From assembly GCA_021805865.1 (NCBI GenBank), contig JAJZDX010000007.1, forward strand, positions 94,825-158,824: DNA of 64,000 bases, in the 5' to 3' direction. Origin of the DNA: Pseudomonadota bacterium. GTDB lineage: Bacteria; Pseudomonadota; Gammaproteobacteria; Steroidobacterales; Steroidobacteraceae. The notes under the pieces are model-generated. The model searched no databases. It had not been told where the DNA came from and saw only the letters and a program-made list of their open reading frames with translations. Below are positions 17,464 through 27,030 of this stretch, one piece after another (the stretch's first letter is position 1; each line of letters opens with the position of its first letter). Position numbers and translations under genes: made by a program.

Positions 17464-18822
17464 CTAGCCGGACAGCCCGGGCGGCAGCCCCCCTTTGAGC
17501 GCCGCGAGGAGCTGGCGCATCCGCCCGCCTTTCATCTGCTTCATCATCCGCTGCATCTGCAGAAACTGCTTCATCAGCCGGTTGACGTCCTGGACCTGCA
17601 CGCCGGCGCCCCGGGCGATGCGCCGCCGCCGCGAGCCGTCGATGAGCCCCGGGGAGCGCCGCTCACGGCGCGTCATGGAATTGATGATGGCGATCTGCCG
17701 GCGCAAGTCCCGATCCCCCTGCTCGGCCGAGATGGCGCTCTTCTGCGTCGCGGCGGTCGGAAGCTTGTCCAGGACCGAGGCCAGTCCGCCCATCTTCTGC
17801 ACCTGCTCGAGCTGGCTCTTGAGGTCGCCCAGGTCAAAGCCCTTGCCCTTCACGACCTTGCGCGCCAGCCGCTCGGCCTCCTGGCGGTCCACCTGGCGGT
17901 GGACCTGCTCGACCAGGCTCACCACATCGCCCATGCCGAGGATGCGGGAGGCCATCCGCTCCGGATCGAACGGCGAGAGCGCCTCGGTCTTCTCCCCCGT
18001 GCCAAGGAATACGATCGGCTGGCCCGTGATCTGGCGCACCGAGAGGGCTGCGCCCCCGCGCGCATCGCCGTCGGCCTTGGTGAGGATGATGCCGGTGAGC
18101 GCGAGCGCCGAGCCGAAGGCCCGCGCCGCATTCACCGCATCCTGGCCGGCCATGGCATCGACGACGAACAGCCGCTCGGCCGGGTCGAGCGCCTGGTCGA
18201 TCTGGCGCACCTCGTCCATCAGCGCCTCATCGACGTGCAGCCGGCCCGCGGTATCGACGATGAGCACATCGAAGACGCCGCGCCGGGCTTGCTCGAGCGC
18301 CTGCGCGGCGATGGCCGCGGGCGCAGCGGCCGTATCCGCAGGCAGGTACTGGGCGTGGACCTGCTCCGACAGGCGCTCGAGCTGGAGCATGGCCGCCGGC
18401 CGGCGCACATCGGTGCTCACCAGGGCCACCCGCTTGCGCTGGCGCTCGATCAACCAGCGCGCAAGCTTCGCCGCGGTCGTCGTCTTGCCCGCCCCCTGCA
18501 GGCCCGCGAGCAGCACGACCACCGGGGGCTGGGCGCGCAGCTGGAATCCCTCCCCCGTGCCGCCCATGAGGCCGACCAGCTCCCGGTGCAGGATGCCGAT
18601 GAAGGCCTGCCCCGGGGTGAGGCTCTCGGCCACCTCCTGGCCGACGGCCTTGGCCTTGACGGCCTCGATGAAGCCCTTGACGACCGGCAGGGCGACGTCG
18701 GCCTCGAGCAGAGCCACCCGCACCTCCCGCAGCGCCTGGGTGATATTGTCCTCGGTGATGCGCCCCCGGCCGCGCAGGGCATCGAGGGTGCGGGAAAGAC
18801 GGGCGGTCAGGGTGTCGAACAT
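17464..18822 (-). CDS. ffh: Signal recognition particle protein Ffh
   Basis: GTPase that binds 4.5S RNA and signal sequences of nascent inner-membrane proteins. The 452 residues cover the N domain (starting MFDTLTARLSRTLDAL), the G domain with GLQGAGKTTTAAK (G1), DTAGRLHVD (G3) and TKADGDARGG (G4/G5), and the methionine-rich M domain with QFLQMQRMMKQMKGGRM near the end. The open frame to 18912 is 5' extension without similarity. Adjacent on its upstream side is a divergent CorC-like gene, a common neighbour of ffh. Confidence 0.98.
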   Translation of the reverse strand: MFDTLTARLSRTLDALRGRGRITEDNITQALREVRVALLEADVALPVVKGFIEAVKAKAVGQEVAESLTPGQAFIGILHRELVGLMGGTGEGFQLRAQPPVVVLLAGLQGAGKTTTAAKLARWLIERQRKRVALVSTDVRRPAAMLQLERLSEQVHAQYLPADTAAAPAAIAAQALEQARRGVFDVLIVDTAGRLHVDEALMDEVRQIDQALDPAERLFVVDAMAGQDAVNAARAFGSALALTGIILTKADGDARGGAALSVRQITGQPIVFLGTGEKTEALSPFDPERMASRILGMGDVVSLVEQVHRQVDRQEAERLARKVVKGKGFDLGDLKSQLEQVQKMGGLASVLDKLPTAATQKSAISAEQGDRDLRRQIAIINSMTRRERRSPGLIDGSRRRRIARGAGVQVQDVNRLMKQFLQMQRMMKQMKGGRMRQLLAALKGGLPPGLSG

Positions 18823-18899
18823 CGGATGACGAATTCGCTTGGGGCCCCCATTATACGGATAGAAGTCTGTCCCACAGACCCAGGAAAGGGCTCCCGCTC

Positions 18900-20204
18900 G
18901 TGATCGCACCATCTACGCCGCTGCTGCTGCTGACGCTCCTGGGGTTGATCCTGGTCATCGCGTTCTCCTCAGGGACCGAGGTGGCCATGCTCTCGGTCAA
19001 CCGCTACCGCATCCGCCATCGGGCCGACGCCGGCAACGGCACCGCGCGGCTCCTCGATCGGCTGCTGCGCAAGCCCGGGGACTGGCTCGGCGCGAACCTC
19101 GTCATCGTCGCCGCCGCCAACGTGTTCGCCTCGGCCATCGCGACGCTGCTCGCCGAGCGCACCGGCTACCACTACGCCGTGCCGGCCGCGGGCGCTTTGC
19201 TCACCGTGATCATCATCGTCTTCGGAGAGCTCACGCCGAAGATCCTCGCCACCGTCCACCCCGAGACCGCGGCGCTCGGCTCGGCGCGCATCTACCGCGT
19301 GCTCGTGTTTCTCGCCCGTCCGCTGCTCACGGTGACCAACGGCATGGCCTACGGGCTGCTGCGCCTGTTCGGCGCGGTCAAGCACGCCCCGGCGGGCCAG
19401 CAGCTCAGCACCGAGGAGCTGCGCGCGGTGGTGGCCGAGGCCGGCTCCCTGATCCCGGCCCGGCACCGCCAGATGCTGCTCTCGATCCTCGATCTGGGGC
19501 AGATCACGGTCGAGGACATCATGATCCCCCGCCAGGAGATCGCCGGCATCGATGTGGCCGAGAGCTGGGACGAGATCCTCGAGCAGCTGCGCCGCACCCC
19601 GCACACGCGGCTGCCGGTCTATGACGGGGAGCTCGACAACCTGGTGGGGCTGCTGCACATGAAGCGCGTGGCGCACGAGCTCGCCCGCGGCTCGCTCTCG
19701 AAGGAGCGGCTGATCGAGCTCTCGCGCGGGCGCGAGCCGTACTTCATTCCCGAGGGCACGGCCCTCAACGTGCAGCTTGCGCACTTCCAGCGCAACCGGC
19801 GCCGCTTCGCCTTCGTCGTCAACGAGTACGGGGACATCGAGGGCCTGGTGACGCTCGAGGACATTCTCGAGGAGATCGTCGGGGAGTTCACGACCGATCC
19901 CGCCACCGTGCTGCACAAGGACATCTGCTCGGAACAGCCCGGCGTGTTCATCATCAACGCGAGCGCGACGCTGCGGGCGGTGAACCGGGCCCTGCAATGG
20001 CGCTTGCCGACCGGGGGGCCGAAGACCCTGAACGGGCTGCTGCTCGAGCGCCTGGAGGCCTTCCCGACCCCCGGCACGCGGGTGACGGTCGGGCCCTACC
20101 AGTTCGAGGTGCTGCAGCTCGCCGACAACGCGATCAAGACCGTGCGGGTGCGCTCTTCGGCGGCGGCGGCGGCGCCTGCGCAGGGGCAGCTCGAGAGTGG
20201 CTGA
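18900..20204 (+). CDS. CorC/HlyC-type transporter with CNNM (DUF21) and CBS domains
   Basis: A 434-residue membrane protein starting at GTG. The N-terminal DUF21/CNNM domain has about four helices (LLLLTLLGLILVIAFSSGTE, then an extracellular-helix region ending in FGELTPKILA), followed by a CBS pair (VEDIMIPRQEIAGID; FAFVVNEYGDIEGLVTLED) and a C-terminal CorC_HlyC domain. It is the YfjD-like paralogue that usually sits beside ffh. Homologues are implicated in Mg2+ or Co2+ efflux or homeostasis. Its last 71 bases overlap the end of radA on the other strand, an unusually long convergent overlap in core genes. Confidence 0.9.
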   Translation: MIAPSTPLLLLTLLGLILVIAFSSGTEVAMLSVNRYRIRHRADAGNGTARLLDRLLRKPGDWLGANLVIVAAANVFASAIATLLAERTGYHYAVPAAGALLTVIIIVFGELTPKILATVHPETAALGSARIYRVLVFLARPLLTVTNGMAYGLLRLFGAVKHAPAGQQLSTEELRAVVAEAGSLIPARHRQMLLSILDLGQITVEDIMIPRQEIAGIDVAESWDEILEQLRRTPHTRLPVYDGELDNLVGLLHMKRVAHELARGSLSKERLIELSRGREPYFIPEGTALNVQLAHFQRNRRRFAFVVNEYGDIEGLVTLEDILEEIVGEFTTDPATVLHKDICSEQPGVFIINASATLRAVNRALQWRLPTGGPKTLNGLLLERLEAFPTPGTRVTVGPYQFEVLQLADNAIKTVRVRSSAAAAAPAQGQLESG

Positions 20205-21537
20205 GCGCCGCGCCGAGCGCCTCGTCCACCCGCGAGACCGCGATCACGCCGAGCCCCTCGATGGGCTTGCGCGGGGCGTTCTCGCGCGGCACGACGGCGA
20301 GCCGGAATCCCTGCTTGGCCGCCTCCTGCAGCCGCTCCTCCCCGTAGGCGACGGGGCGGACCTCCCCCGTGAGCCCCACCTCCCCGAAGGACACCAGCGA
20401 GTCCGGCACGGGGCGACTCTGCAGGCTCGAGGCGAGCGCGATCCCCACCGGCAGATCCCAGGCCGTCTCCTCGATCCTCACGCCGCCCACGGCGTTGACG
20501 AACACGTCGTGCTCCTGGAGCGAAACGGCCGCGTGGCGGCTCAGCACGGCGAGCAGCATGGCGAGGCGGTTGGCATCGAGGCCCTGGGCGATGCGCCGGG
20601 GGGCCCCGAAGCGCATCCGGTCGACCAGCGCCTGCAGCTCGATGAGCAGCGGCCGCCCGCCCTCGCGCATCACCGTGACGATGCTGCCGGCGGCGGGCTG
20701 TGCGGCGCGGGCAAGGAAGATGGCCGAAGGGTTTCGCACCTCTTTCAGCCCCGTGCCGGTCATGGCAAAGAAGGCGAGCTCGTTGACCGCCCCGAAGCGG
20801 TTCTTGATCGCCCGCACGATCCGGAAGCGGCTGCCCGCCTCGCTCTCGAAGTAAAGCACCGTGTCGACGAGGTGCTCGAGCACCCGGGGACCGGCGATCG
20901 CCCCATCCTTGGTGACATGCCCGATCAGGATCACGGCGGTACCGGTGGACTTGGCGAAGCGCACGAGCTGGGCGGTGCACTCGCGCAGCTGCGAGACCGC
21001 CCCGGCGCTCGCGTCCATCTCGCCCGAGCGCACCGTCTGGATCGAGTCGACCACCAGCAGCGCGGCCTTGCGCTCGGCCGCTCGCGCTAGCACCGCCTCG
21101 AGGTGCGTCTCCGGGAGCATCTCGAGCGTGCTCGCGGCGAGCCCCAGACGGCGCGCCCGCAGCGCCACCTGGGAAGCCGATTCCTCGCCGCTGGCATACA
21201 GCACCGAGCCCCCGCCGGCGGCCACCTGCGCGGCCACCTGCAGCAGCAGCGTCGACTTGCCGATCCCCGGATCGCCTCCGAGCAGGGTCACCGAGCCCGG
21301 CACGATGCCCCCGCCCAACACCCGGTCGAGCTCGCCCTGGCCGCTCGGGCAGCGGGCCGGCTCCGGTGCCGAATCGAGGCGCAGGGGGATGGCGGGCTCG
21401 CGGGCGGCCGCCCCCGGCCTCGGCGCCTCTCGGCGCTCGAGGACGTTCCACTGCCCGCAGGAGGGGCATTGACCCTGCCACTTCGGGGTGGAAGCGGCGC
21501 AGGCGCTGCAGACGAAAACGGTGCTCGGGCGGGCCAT
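20134..21537 (-). CDS. radA: DNA repair protein RadA
   Basis: RecA-like ATPase that promotes branch migration during recombinational repair. The 467 residues include the N-terminal C4 zinc finger (CSACAASTPKWQGQCPSC), Walker A GDPGIGKSTL, the RadA-specific KNRFG motif (IKNRFGAVNE), and a Lon-protease-like C-terminal domain. I start at MARPSTVFVC; the open frame upstream to 21582 has no similarity. The final 20 residues are a Pro/Ala-rich tail (AQAPPPPPKSAPA) that overlaps the C-terminal coding region of the CorC-like gene. Confidence 0.96.
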   Translation of the reverse strand: MARPSTVFVCSACAASTPKWQGQCPSCGQWNVLERREAPRPGAAAREPAIPLRLDSAPEPARCPSGQGELDRVLGGGIVPGSVTLLGGDPGIGKSTLLLQVAAQVAAGGGSVLYASGEESASQVALRARRLGLAASTLEMLPETHLEAVLARAAERKAALLVVDSIQTVRSGEMDASAGAVSQLRECTAQLVRFAKSTGTAVILIGHVTKDGAIAGPRVLEHLVDTVLYFESEAGSRFRIVRAIKNRFGAVNELAFFAMTGTGLKEVRNPSAIFLARAAQPAAGSIVTVMREGGRPLLIELQALVDRMRFGAPRRIAQGLDANRLAMLLAVLSRHAAVSLQEHDVFVNAVGGVRIEETAWDLPVGIALASSLQSRPVPDSLVSFGEVGLTGEVRPVAYGEERLQEAAKQGFRLAVVPRENAPRKPIEGLGVIAVSRVDEALGAALSHSRAAPAQAPPPPPKSAPARS

Positions 21538-21719
21538 GGATGCGCTTACGTGCTTGACCGGGTGCCAGGATGGGCCGCGCAAAGCGCCCAGAGCCGCCTT
21601 TTGTGACCGGCTACTCGGACTCGAGCGTGCGCAATGCTAGCTTATCCCGGATGGAACCGGGACGGGTGGCGATGCGCATTGCAATAATCGATGGTCCGCG
21701 AAGACCCTGAGGACGCGGC

Positions 21720-22544
21720 ATGAGCCTGAAAAACAAGCTGCGCGTCGTGGGACACACCGACACCGGCAAGGTGCGCGAGCACAACGAAGACATGATCGCC
21801 GGGGATGCGGACACCGGCCTGCTCGTGCTCGCCGACGGCATGGGCGGCTACAAGGCCGGCGAGGTGGCGAGCGGGCTCGCCGTGAAGACCATCGTCGGGC
21901 TGGTGCGCGAGCAGATGCAACTCGAGAACATGAGCCGCGCGGACACCGGCTCGGGCCTGTCCCGGGCGGGCATCATCCTGCGCGATGCCGTGCAGCGGGC
22001 CAACAAGATCATTTACCAGACCGCCCGCAGCCAGCCGCAGTGCGAGGGCATGGGCACGACGGTGGTGGCGGCGCTGTTCTTCGACAACAGGGTGACCATC
22101 GCCCACGTCGGTGACTCGCGCCTCTACAGGGTGAGCGGAGAGAGATTCGAGCGCGTCACCATGGACCACTCGCTCCTGCAGGAGCTCGTGGACCGCGGCC
22201 TGTACTCGGCCGAGGAGGCCCAGCGCGCGGCGAACAAGAACTATGTCACGCGCGCGCTCGGCGTCGAGCCGAGCGTCGAGGTGGAGCTGCGTGAGATGCC
22301 CGTGCAAAAGGGCGAGGTCTACATGCTCTGCTCGGACGGGCTCTCCGACATGGTCGAGGACGAGGATATCCATTTAACCATAAGCACGTTTGGTGCTAAT
22401 CTTGACAACGTCGCGAGACAATTGATCCAGCTGGCCAACGATAACGGGGGCCGGGACAACATCTCCGTGGTGATGGCCCACGTGCTCGATGTCTTCCCGG
22501 CGAGAGCCCGCATGCTCGACAAGATACTCGACTGGTTCAACTGA
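21720..22544 (+). CDS. PP2C-family serine/threonine phosphatase
   Basis: Metal-dependent protein phosphatase of 274 residues. Motifs run in PP2C order: VREHNEDM near 20 (metal Asp/Glu), LADGMGGYKAGE, AHVGDSRLYR, and CSDGLSDMV with a metal aspartate. It is close to the Stp/PrpC type. An FHA-domain gene follows 24 bases later on the same strand, so the two likely form a phosphothreonine signalling unit. No Ser/Thr kinase is nearby, though one is expected elsewhere. Start at 21720 matches the family N-terminus (HTDTGKVREHNED). Confidence 0.92.
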   Translation: MSLKNKLRVVGHTDTGKVREHNEDMIAGDADTGLLVLADGMGGYKAGEVASGLAVKTIVGLVREQMQLENMSRADTGSGLSRAGIILRDAVQRANKIIYQTARSQPQCEGMGTTVVAALFFDNRVTIAHVGDSRLYRVSGERFERVTMDHSLLQELVDRGLYSAEEAQRAANKNYVTRALGVEPSVEVELREMPVQKGEVYMLCSDGLSDMVEDEDIHLTISTFGANLDNVARQLIQLANDNGGRDNISVVMAHVLDVFPARARMLDKILDWFN

Positions 22545-22568
22545 CGCCGGGGGCGGGGAGAAAGACAA

Positions 22569-23279
22569 ATGGCGAGGTTGATATTGAGCCTGGAAGGCCA
22601 GGTGATGGCGGAATACAACATGAACAAGGAGCGTTACACCGTCGGCCGGCTGCCCGACAACGACATCCGCATCGACAACGCGGCGGTGAGCGGCCACCAC
22701 TCCCTGATCATCAACATCCTCAATGACTCGTTCCTCGAGGATCTCAACAGCACCAACGGCACGTACGTCAACGGCAAGCTGATCAAGAAACACGCCCTGC
22801 AGCACGCCGATGTGATCACCGTCGGGCACCATCAGCTGCGCTTCATGGAAGACGACGAGCAGCAGGACGAGTTCGAGAAGACCATGGTGATCCAGCCCTC
22901 GGCCCGGCCGCTCGAGGCGCTGCGCGCGGTGACCGAGGCGGCCGCGCCGCAGCCGACCGATACCGCCACCCACGCCAAGATCCGCTACCCGGCCGGGCAT
23001 GCGCCGAAGAGCGCCAAGCTGCAGGTGCTCTCGGGGGCCTTCGCCGGGCGCGAGCTCGAGCTCACCAAGACGTTGACGACACTCGGGCGCCCCGGAGTGC
23101 AGGTGGCGGCGATCACCCGGCGCGCCGAGGGCTTCTACATCGTGCACGTCGACAGCGACAGGCCGAACCACTACCCGCTGCTCAACGGCTCGCCGATCGG
23201 CAGCCAGGCCGCCCCGCTGCGCGACAACGACGTCATCCAGCTCGCCGGGGTGAAGATGGGCTTTTTCCTCAATGGCTAG
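22569..23279 (+). CDS. FHA domain protein
   Basis: A 236-residue cytoplasmic protein. The N-terminal forkhead-associated domain is clear: YTVGRLPDNDIRID, SGHHSLI and NSTNGTYVNG supply the phosphothreonine-binding Arg, Ser/His and Asn loops. A middle linker is rich in Ala/Pro, and the C-terminal part (TTLGRPGVQVAAI ... PLLNGSPIG) looks like a second, degenerate FHA fold without the full GR-SxxH pattern. Coupled with the PP2C gene upstream. It would dock a phosphorylated partner that the phosphatase resets; the partner is unknown. Confidence 0.88.
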   Translation: MARLILSLEGQVMAEYNMNKERYTVGRLPDNDIRIDNAAVSGHHSLIINILNDSFLEDLNSTNGTYVNGKLIKKHALQHADVITVGHHQLRFMEDDEQQDEFEKTMVIQPSARPLEALRAVTEAAAPQPTDTATHAKIRYPAGHAPKSAKLQVLSGAFAGRELELTKTLTTLGRPGVQVAAITRRAEGFYIVHVDSDRPNHYPLLNGSPIGSQAAPLRDNDVIQLAGVKMGFFLNG

Positions 23280-23560
23280 ATGAGATGGACGCCGCCCTTC
23301 TCTGAGCGAGGAGGTGCGCCATGGCTTTTCGCAAGATCAAAGGGGGTCCCCTGACACCCGAACGGCATCTGTGTGCCGGAGTGAACCCGCCGGGTGCATC
23401 GAATTCGTGCTCAGGCGCGCCCGTCCGGCCGCCCTGCACTTCGAGCAAGCTGCCGCCCCGGCGCCCTCGCGGCGCGGCGTTCACAGGATGGCAGCCCGGG
23501 GTCGCCTCGGCCCGCACGATGGGCACTGTGGAGCCTCACGCCCCCGAGTGCCGGCGGGTC

Positions 23561-24469
23561 TCAGCGCGGGTGCAGGTCCCCGGGCGCGACGTTCTTGACG
23601 AACTTCACGAATTTCTGCACCAGCGGATTCTGGCCGCGCTTTTTCCACACCATGACGTCCGACACCTCGGCGCCCTCGCCGTGCATCGGAACGCAGTGAA
23701 TCCTGTAGTTGGGATGGAAGCCCACCAAGTGCGCCGAAAGCACCGAGATGCCGACGCCCGCTTCCACCTTGGCGAGGATGGTCTCGAAATCCGTGGCCCA
23801 CTGGGCGATCTTCAAGGTGAAGCCGTATCTCGCGCAGTTCATCTCCAGATGCTTGAGCACGGACGAGTGGTCGAGGTTCGCCTCCAGGACGAACCGCTCG
23901 TCCTTCAGGTCGCCGAACGTCAGCGTGCGCCGGCTGGCCAGGGGATGATCCGGCCGCATGACCACCACCGCATTGCCGACGTGCATGGTGTGAGTGGCCA
24001 GCGCCGAATGGTCCGCCAGCCCGACGGACAGCGTAAACCCGACGTCGATCTGTTCCTCCTCCAGCGCCCGGGCCAGCCCCACCACGCTGTAGCGCTTCAA
24101 CTCGATGAAAATATCGGGCACGTCGGCGCGGAACCGATTGATGCAATCCGGCAGCCAATGAGTCTCGCTGGCGCCGATGAACCCGACGGTCAGATCCCCG
24201 ACCACGCCGGCCTCCATCGCGCGCATCCGGCTGATCGCGGCATCGTATTCCACGAACATCTTGGAAATCGTTTCCTTGAACAGCACGCCCGGGCGAGTGA
24301 GCCGGACCGAATGGGTGTTGCGCAGGAACAGGGTGACCCGCAGCTGGCGCTCGAGCGCAGCGATCTGCTGGCTGATGGCCGGCTGAGTCATGAACATCGC
24401 CGCAGCGGCTTTGGTGAAACTCTGCTGCTCGGCGACGGCGAGAAAACATCTCAGTTGCTTGAAGTCCAT
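23561..24469 (-). CDS. LysR-family transcriptional regulator
   Basis: A 302-residue LTTR. The winged helix-turn-helix is at residues 1-60 (MDFKQLRCFLAVAEQQSF, AAAAMFMTQPAISQQI), the linker helix follows, and the type-2 periplasmic-binding effector domain fills the rest (LTVGFIGASETHW). I start at MDFKQL because upstream codons in the open frame look non-coding. It is the first gene of the accessory island on the same strand as the GH39-like and TonB-receptor genes, and is a candidate for the regulator that reads the repeated element in this island, two copies of which contain a dyad of T-N11-A shape. That link is inference. Confidence 0.92.
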   Translation of the reverse strand: MDFKQLRCFLAVAEQQSFTKAAAAMFMTQPAISQQIAALERQLRVTLFLRNTHSVRLTRPGVLFKETISKMFVEYDAAISRMRAMEAGVVGDLTVGFIGASETHWLPDCINRFRADVPDIFIELKRYSVVGLARALEEEQIDVGFTLSVGLADHSALATHTMHVGNAVVVMRPDHPLASRRTLTFGDLKDERFVLEANLDHSSVLKHLEMNCARYGFTLKIAQWATDFETILAKVEAGVGISVLSAHLVGFHPNYRIHCVPMHGEGAEVSDVMVWKKRGQNPLVQKFVKFVKNVAPGDLHPR

Positions 24470-25151
24470 CCCGTTTCCCCCGGCGCAGACGCCCTGAGCG
24501 CGCACCGGCATTTCACCGCAGGGCTTTCTCGCCCCCCCCGTCCGCTGCCAGGGCCCATCCGGCGCTCCTCCCGGCCGGATCCGGGCGGACCCTGGGAACG
24601 GAGGAGGCGTCAAGCGGTGCGCAGCCGGCCTACCGCACGCGCCAGGCACGCTGCATTTCATCGCCGGCCCCCCGCGCTCGACCCGCTTCGTCCGCATCCT
24701 GTGGCAGCGGCCGGCACCTCACGCGGGCTGGCGCCTCGGCGCGGCCGCTTCGAGCGCCAGCCGGGCTCCGCAACGCACCCGCAACACGCCGTGTCCGGCC
24801 TGTTCCCGCCCCCGCCGTGCACCCGGAGGCCAATCGGCACCGGCGCAGCCGGCGGAAGCATCTCAGCCCTCGGGCAGACAGGCAAGTGCCGCTTCGGGGC
24901 GCGGCGACGGAGTCCGCGCGCGCGCACCGCACGAACCGGTCGTTCAGGGTTTGAAATAGGAGGAGAAAGTCCGGCAGCACGGACTCGTCGGACTGCACGA
25001 CTGCACCCGATCCGCGGCGCAGCACAGAGCGTGCAGATCCCCTGCAACGCCCCCCTTCGGCCCTCGCCGCTCAGCCCCGCGCGGTGCGATTCCCGGCCTC
25101 CCCGAATCCGCTCTGCCGTTCAGCCTGCCGGGGCGTCGCGGACCGGGACAC
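24470..25151. other. 682-bp intergenic region, nothing recognised
   Basis: Between the LysR gene and the GH39-like gene. Several open frames exist on both strands but all are Arg/Pro/Ala-rich GC artefacts without plausible starts or recognisable segments. No repeat, hairpin with T-tract, or tRNA was seen. It may be decayed sequence. Confidence 0.5.
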
Positions 25152-26891
25152 TCAGCGGCGCTGCACAAGCACCCGGGGTGACCCGCCGGTGTGCGCCGGT
25201 CGCCGCAGGAGCGGGGCGTGGCGCACCGGTAGCCGCTCGATCTCGATGGCGTCCACCACATACGCAGGCAGGGTAAAGCCCAGCCGGATCGAGCCGCTTA
25301 CCTTGAGGATGCGCTGCACGGTCGCGGTACCTGCCCCTGTCAGCCGCTGCCGGATGAAGCGGTATCGCCCAGGTGTCAGGTGGTGCACGTTCAACTCATA
25401 ACGACGCACCGGCGGGTACCGCACGCTGCGCCGCGGCAGGATGCGCATGCTGAACAGATGATCCACGTGCCACTCGAGGCCGCCCGGCCGCGGCCCCATG
25501 TCGGCGGCCGGGATCTGATAGTTGCTGACGAGGATGCGAATCCGGCTGCCGGCGGCGTTGCGGGCCGCGAGGACCGCGAAGCCGTCGCGGTCCGTGCCGC
25601 TGCAGCGCAGGCGAATCGGTGTGTCCACCAGCGACCCGAAGTCGATCAGCACCTGCCCGCTCGGCGTGCGCGGTGTGCCCGAGACATTGAAGAAGTGGTC
25701 GGCGCGATAGATCGCGCTCTGATCGATCGGGGCATCCTGCATGTAGATCAGGGCGCTCGCGACGAAACTCGCCACCTGGATCGGCGGCGTCGTGTGCAGC
25801 TTCCGGAAGTCGTAATTCCATTCATCGAGAAAGCTCCGGGTATGCGTGAAGCCATAGCGATCGAGCAGCGCGCGCAGCGACCGGGCAATCTCCACGAACT
25901 GATACGGGTCATCGGCGTCGACCGAGTACCAATGCCAGGAGAAAAAATCGAGCGGCAGATGATGCGCCCGCACGAAGGCCAGAAATCCCTCGCGGTACGC
26001 GGTTTTCTGGTTCACCAGCGCGATGGCCGGTCCACCGACCTGCGCGTGCGGATCCGCCGACTTCACGGCACGGGCCGCCGCGGCATACAGTGCGTAATAC
26101 TGCTGCGGCGTGCCGCGCCAGAAGATCTTGCCGAGATCGGGCTCGTTCCACACCTCCCAGTACTTCACCGCGTCCTGCATGCCGTGATCCCAGCCCCGAT
26201 CATAGTGCAGCACGATATGCCGGATGACATCGGCGTATCGCGCCAGGTTCGCCGGTGGTGGCGCGGTCGTCATGCCGCTGCGCCCCAGACGAAACAATAC
26301 CTGGGCATGGATCCGCCGGATTCCTTCGATCAGCCGGTCCGTCGGGCCGAAATGATAGCTCGCCGGGTTGTCCGGGTTCGCGTCCAGATTCCTGAAGATG
26401 ACATTGCGATCGATGGCGGCCGCGATGGCCGCCCGCTTTTGGGCCGGCATCGGCAGCAGCGGCGGCAGATCACCCACGTTGGAATCGATGTCCCCGACGC
26501 CGCCGGAATCGTGAGTGCGCACCAGGTTGACGTGCGCCGCCAGGTAGCCCCGCGTCTCGTTCATCAGCGGCATGGGCAGCAGCGGCGAGCTGCCGAGGAA
26601 AGTCAGGTCCGGAGCGCCGTTCACCCCGCGCAACGCCTTGAGCGCGCCGGCGTCCGAATGCGCATCGACGACAACCTCCGATATCGCCCTCGGCTGCGAT
26701 CCGGCCAGCGCCGCACCGCCCATCACGAGCAGCATGAGCGCCACGGCCGCCATGGGCGCCCATCGGCCCCGCGGTCGTCTCTCGCCACCCATTCCCGTCC
26801 ACCGCAGCGACTGGCGCCCTCCCCGAGTGCGCAATCCGCGCCGTCCGCAGGTCGGCGGCTGCGCCGATCGGTGTGTGTTCTGCCGCGACAT
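25152..26891 (-). CDS. GH39-like glycoside hydrolase, exported
   Basis: A 579-residue clan-A (TIM-barrel) hydrolase resembling GH39 beta-xylosidases. Acid/base Glu250 is in YWEVWNEPDLG and the likely nucleophile Glu357 in SFLDEWNYDF. Another barrel motif is DFFSWHWYS near 315. The export signal (AAVALMLLVMGGAALAG, about 48-64) lies unusually far from the first ATG; that ATG has a strong GGAGG, but Met34 or Met47 are alternative starts giving a normal signal peptide. Glycan or glycoside cleavage in the periplasm is implied; the sugar is unknown. It follows the TonB-receptor gene by 139 bases on the same strand. Confidence 0.82.
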   Translation of the reverse strand: MSRQNTHRSAQPPTCGRRGLRTRGGRQSLRWTGMGGERRPRGRWAPMAAVALMLLVMGGAALAGSQPRAISEVVVDAHSDAGALKALRGVNGAPDLTFLGSSPLLPMPLMNETRGYLAAHVNLVRTHDSGGVGDIDSNVGDLPPLLPMPAQKRAAIAAAIDRNVIFRNLDANPDNPASYHFGPTDRLIEGIRRIHAQVLFRLGRSGMTTAPPPANLARYADVIRHIVLHYDRGWDHGMQDAVKYWEVWNEPDLGKIFWRGTPQQYYALYAAAARAVKSADPHAQVGGPAIALVNQKTAYREGFLAFVRAHHLPLDFFSWHWYSVDADDPYQFVEIARSLRALLDRYGFTHTRSFLDEWNYDFRKLHTTPPIQVASFVASALIYMQDAPIDQSAIYRADHFFNVSGTPRTPSGQVLIDFGSLVDTPIRLRCSGTDRDGFAVLAARNAAGSRIRILVSNYQIPAADMGPRPGGLEWHVDHLFSMRILPRRSVRYPPVRRYELNVHHLTPGRYRFIRQRLTGAGTATVQRILKVSGSIRLGFTLPAYVVDAIEIERLPVRHAPLLRRPAHTGGSPRVLVQRR

Positions 26892-27030
26892 CGTATACCT
26901 CCAGGGCGCGAGCGCCCATCAGGCGGGCAAGACGGCCTGAGCGGGAGGCGCACGCCGCCTCCCGCTCACCGATGGTCCGCCGCGCCGTGCTCCGCTCGTG
27001 CCCAATCGTCACACCCGCCCGAGCAGGGGC

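Noticed and set aside
23321..25276. 651-codon plus-strand open frame over the LysR gene and intergenic region
   Set aside because: No recognisable segment; the LysR gene on the other strand explains half of it and the rest is GC-driven.
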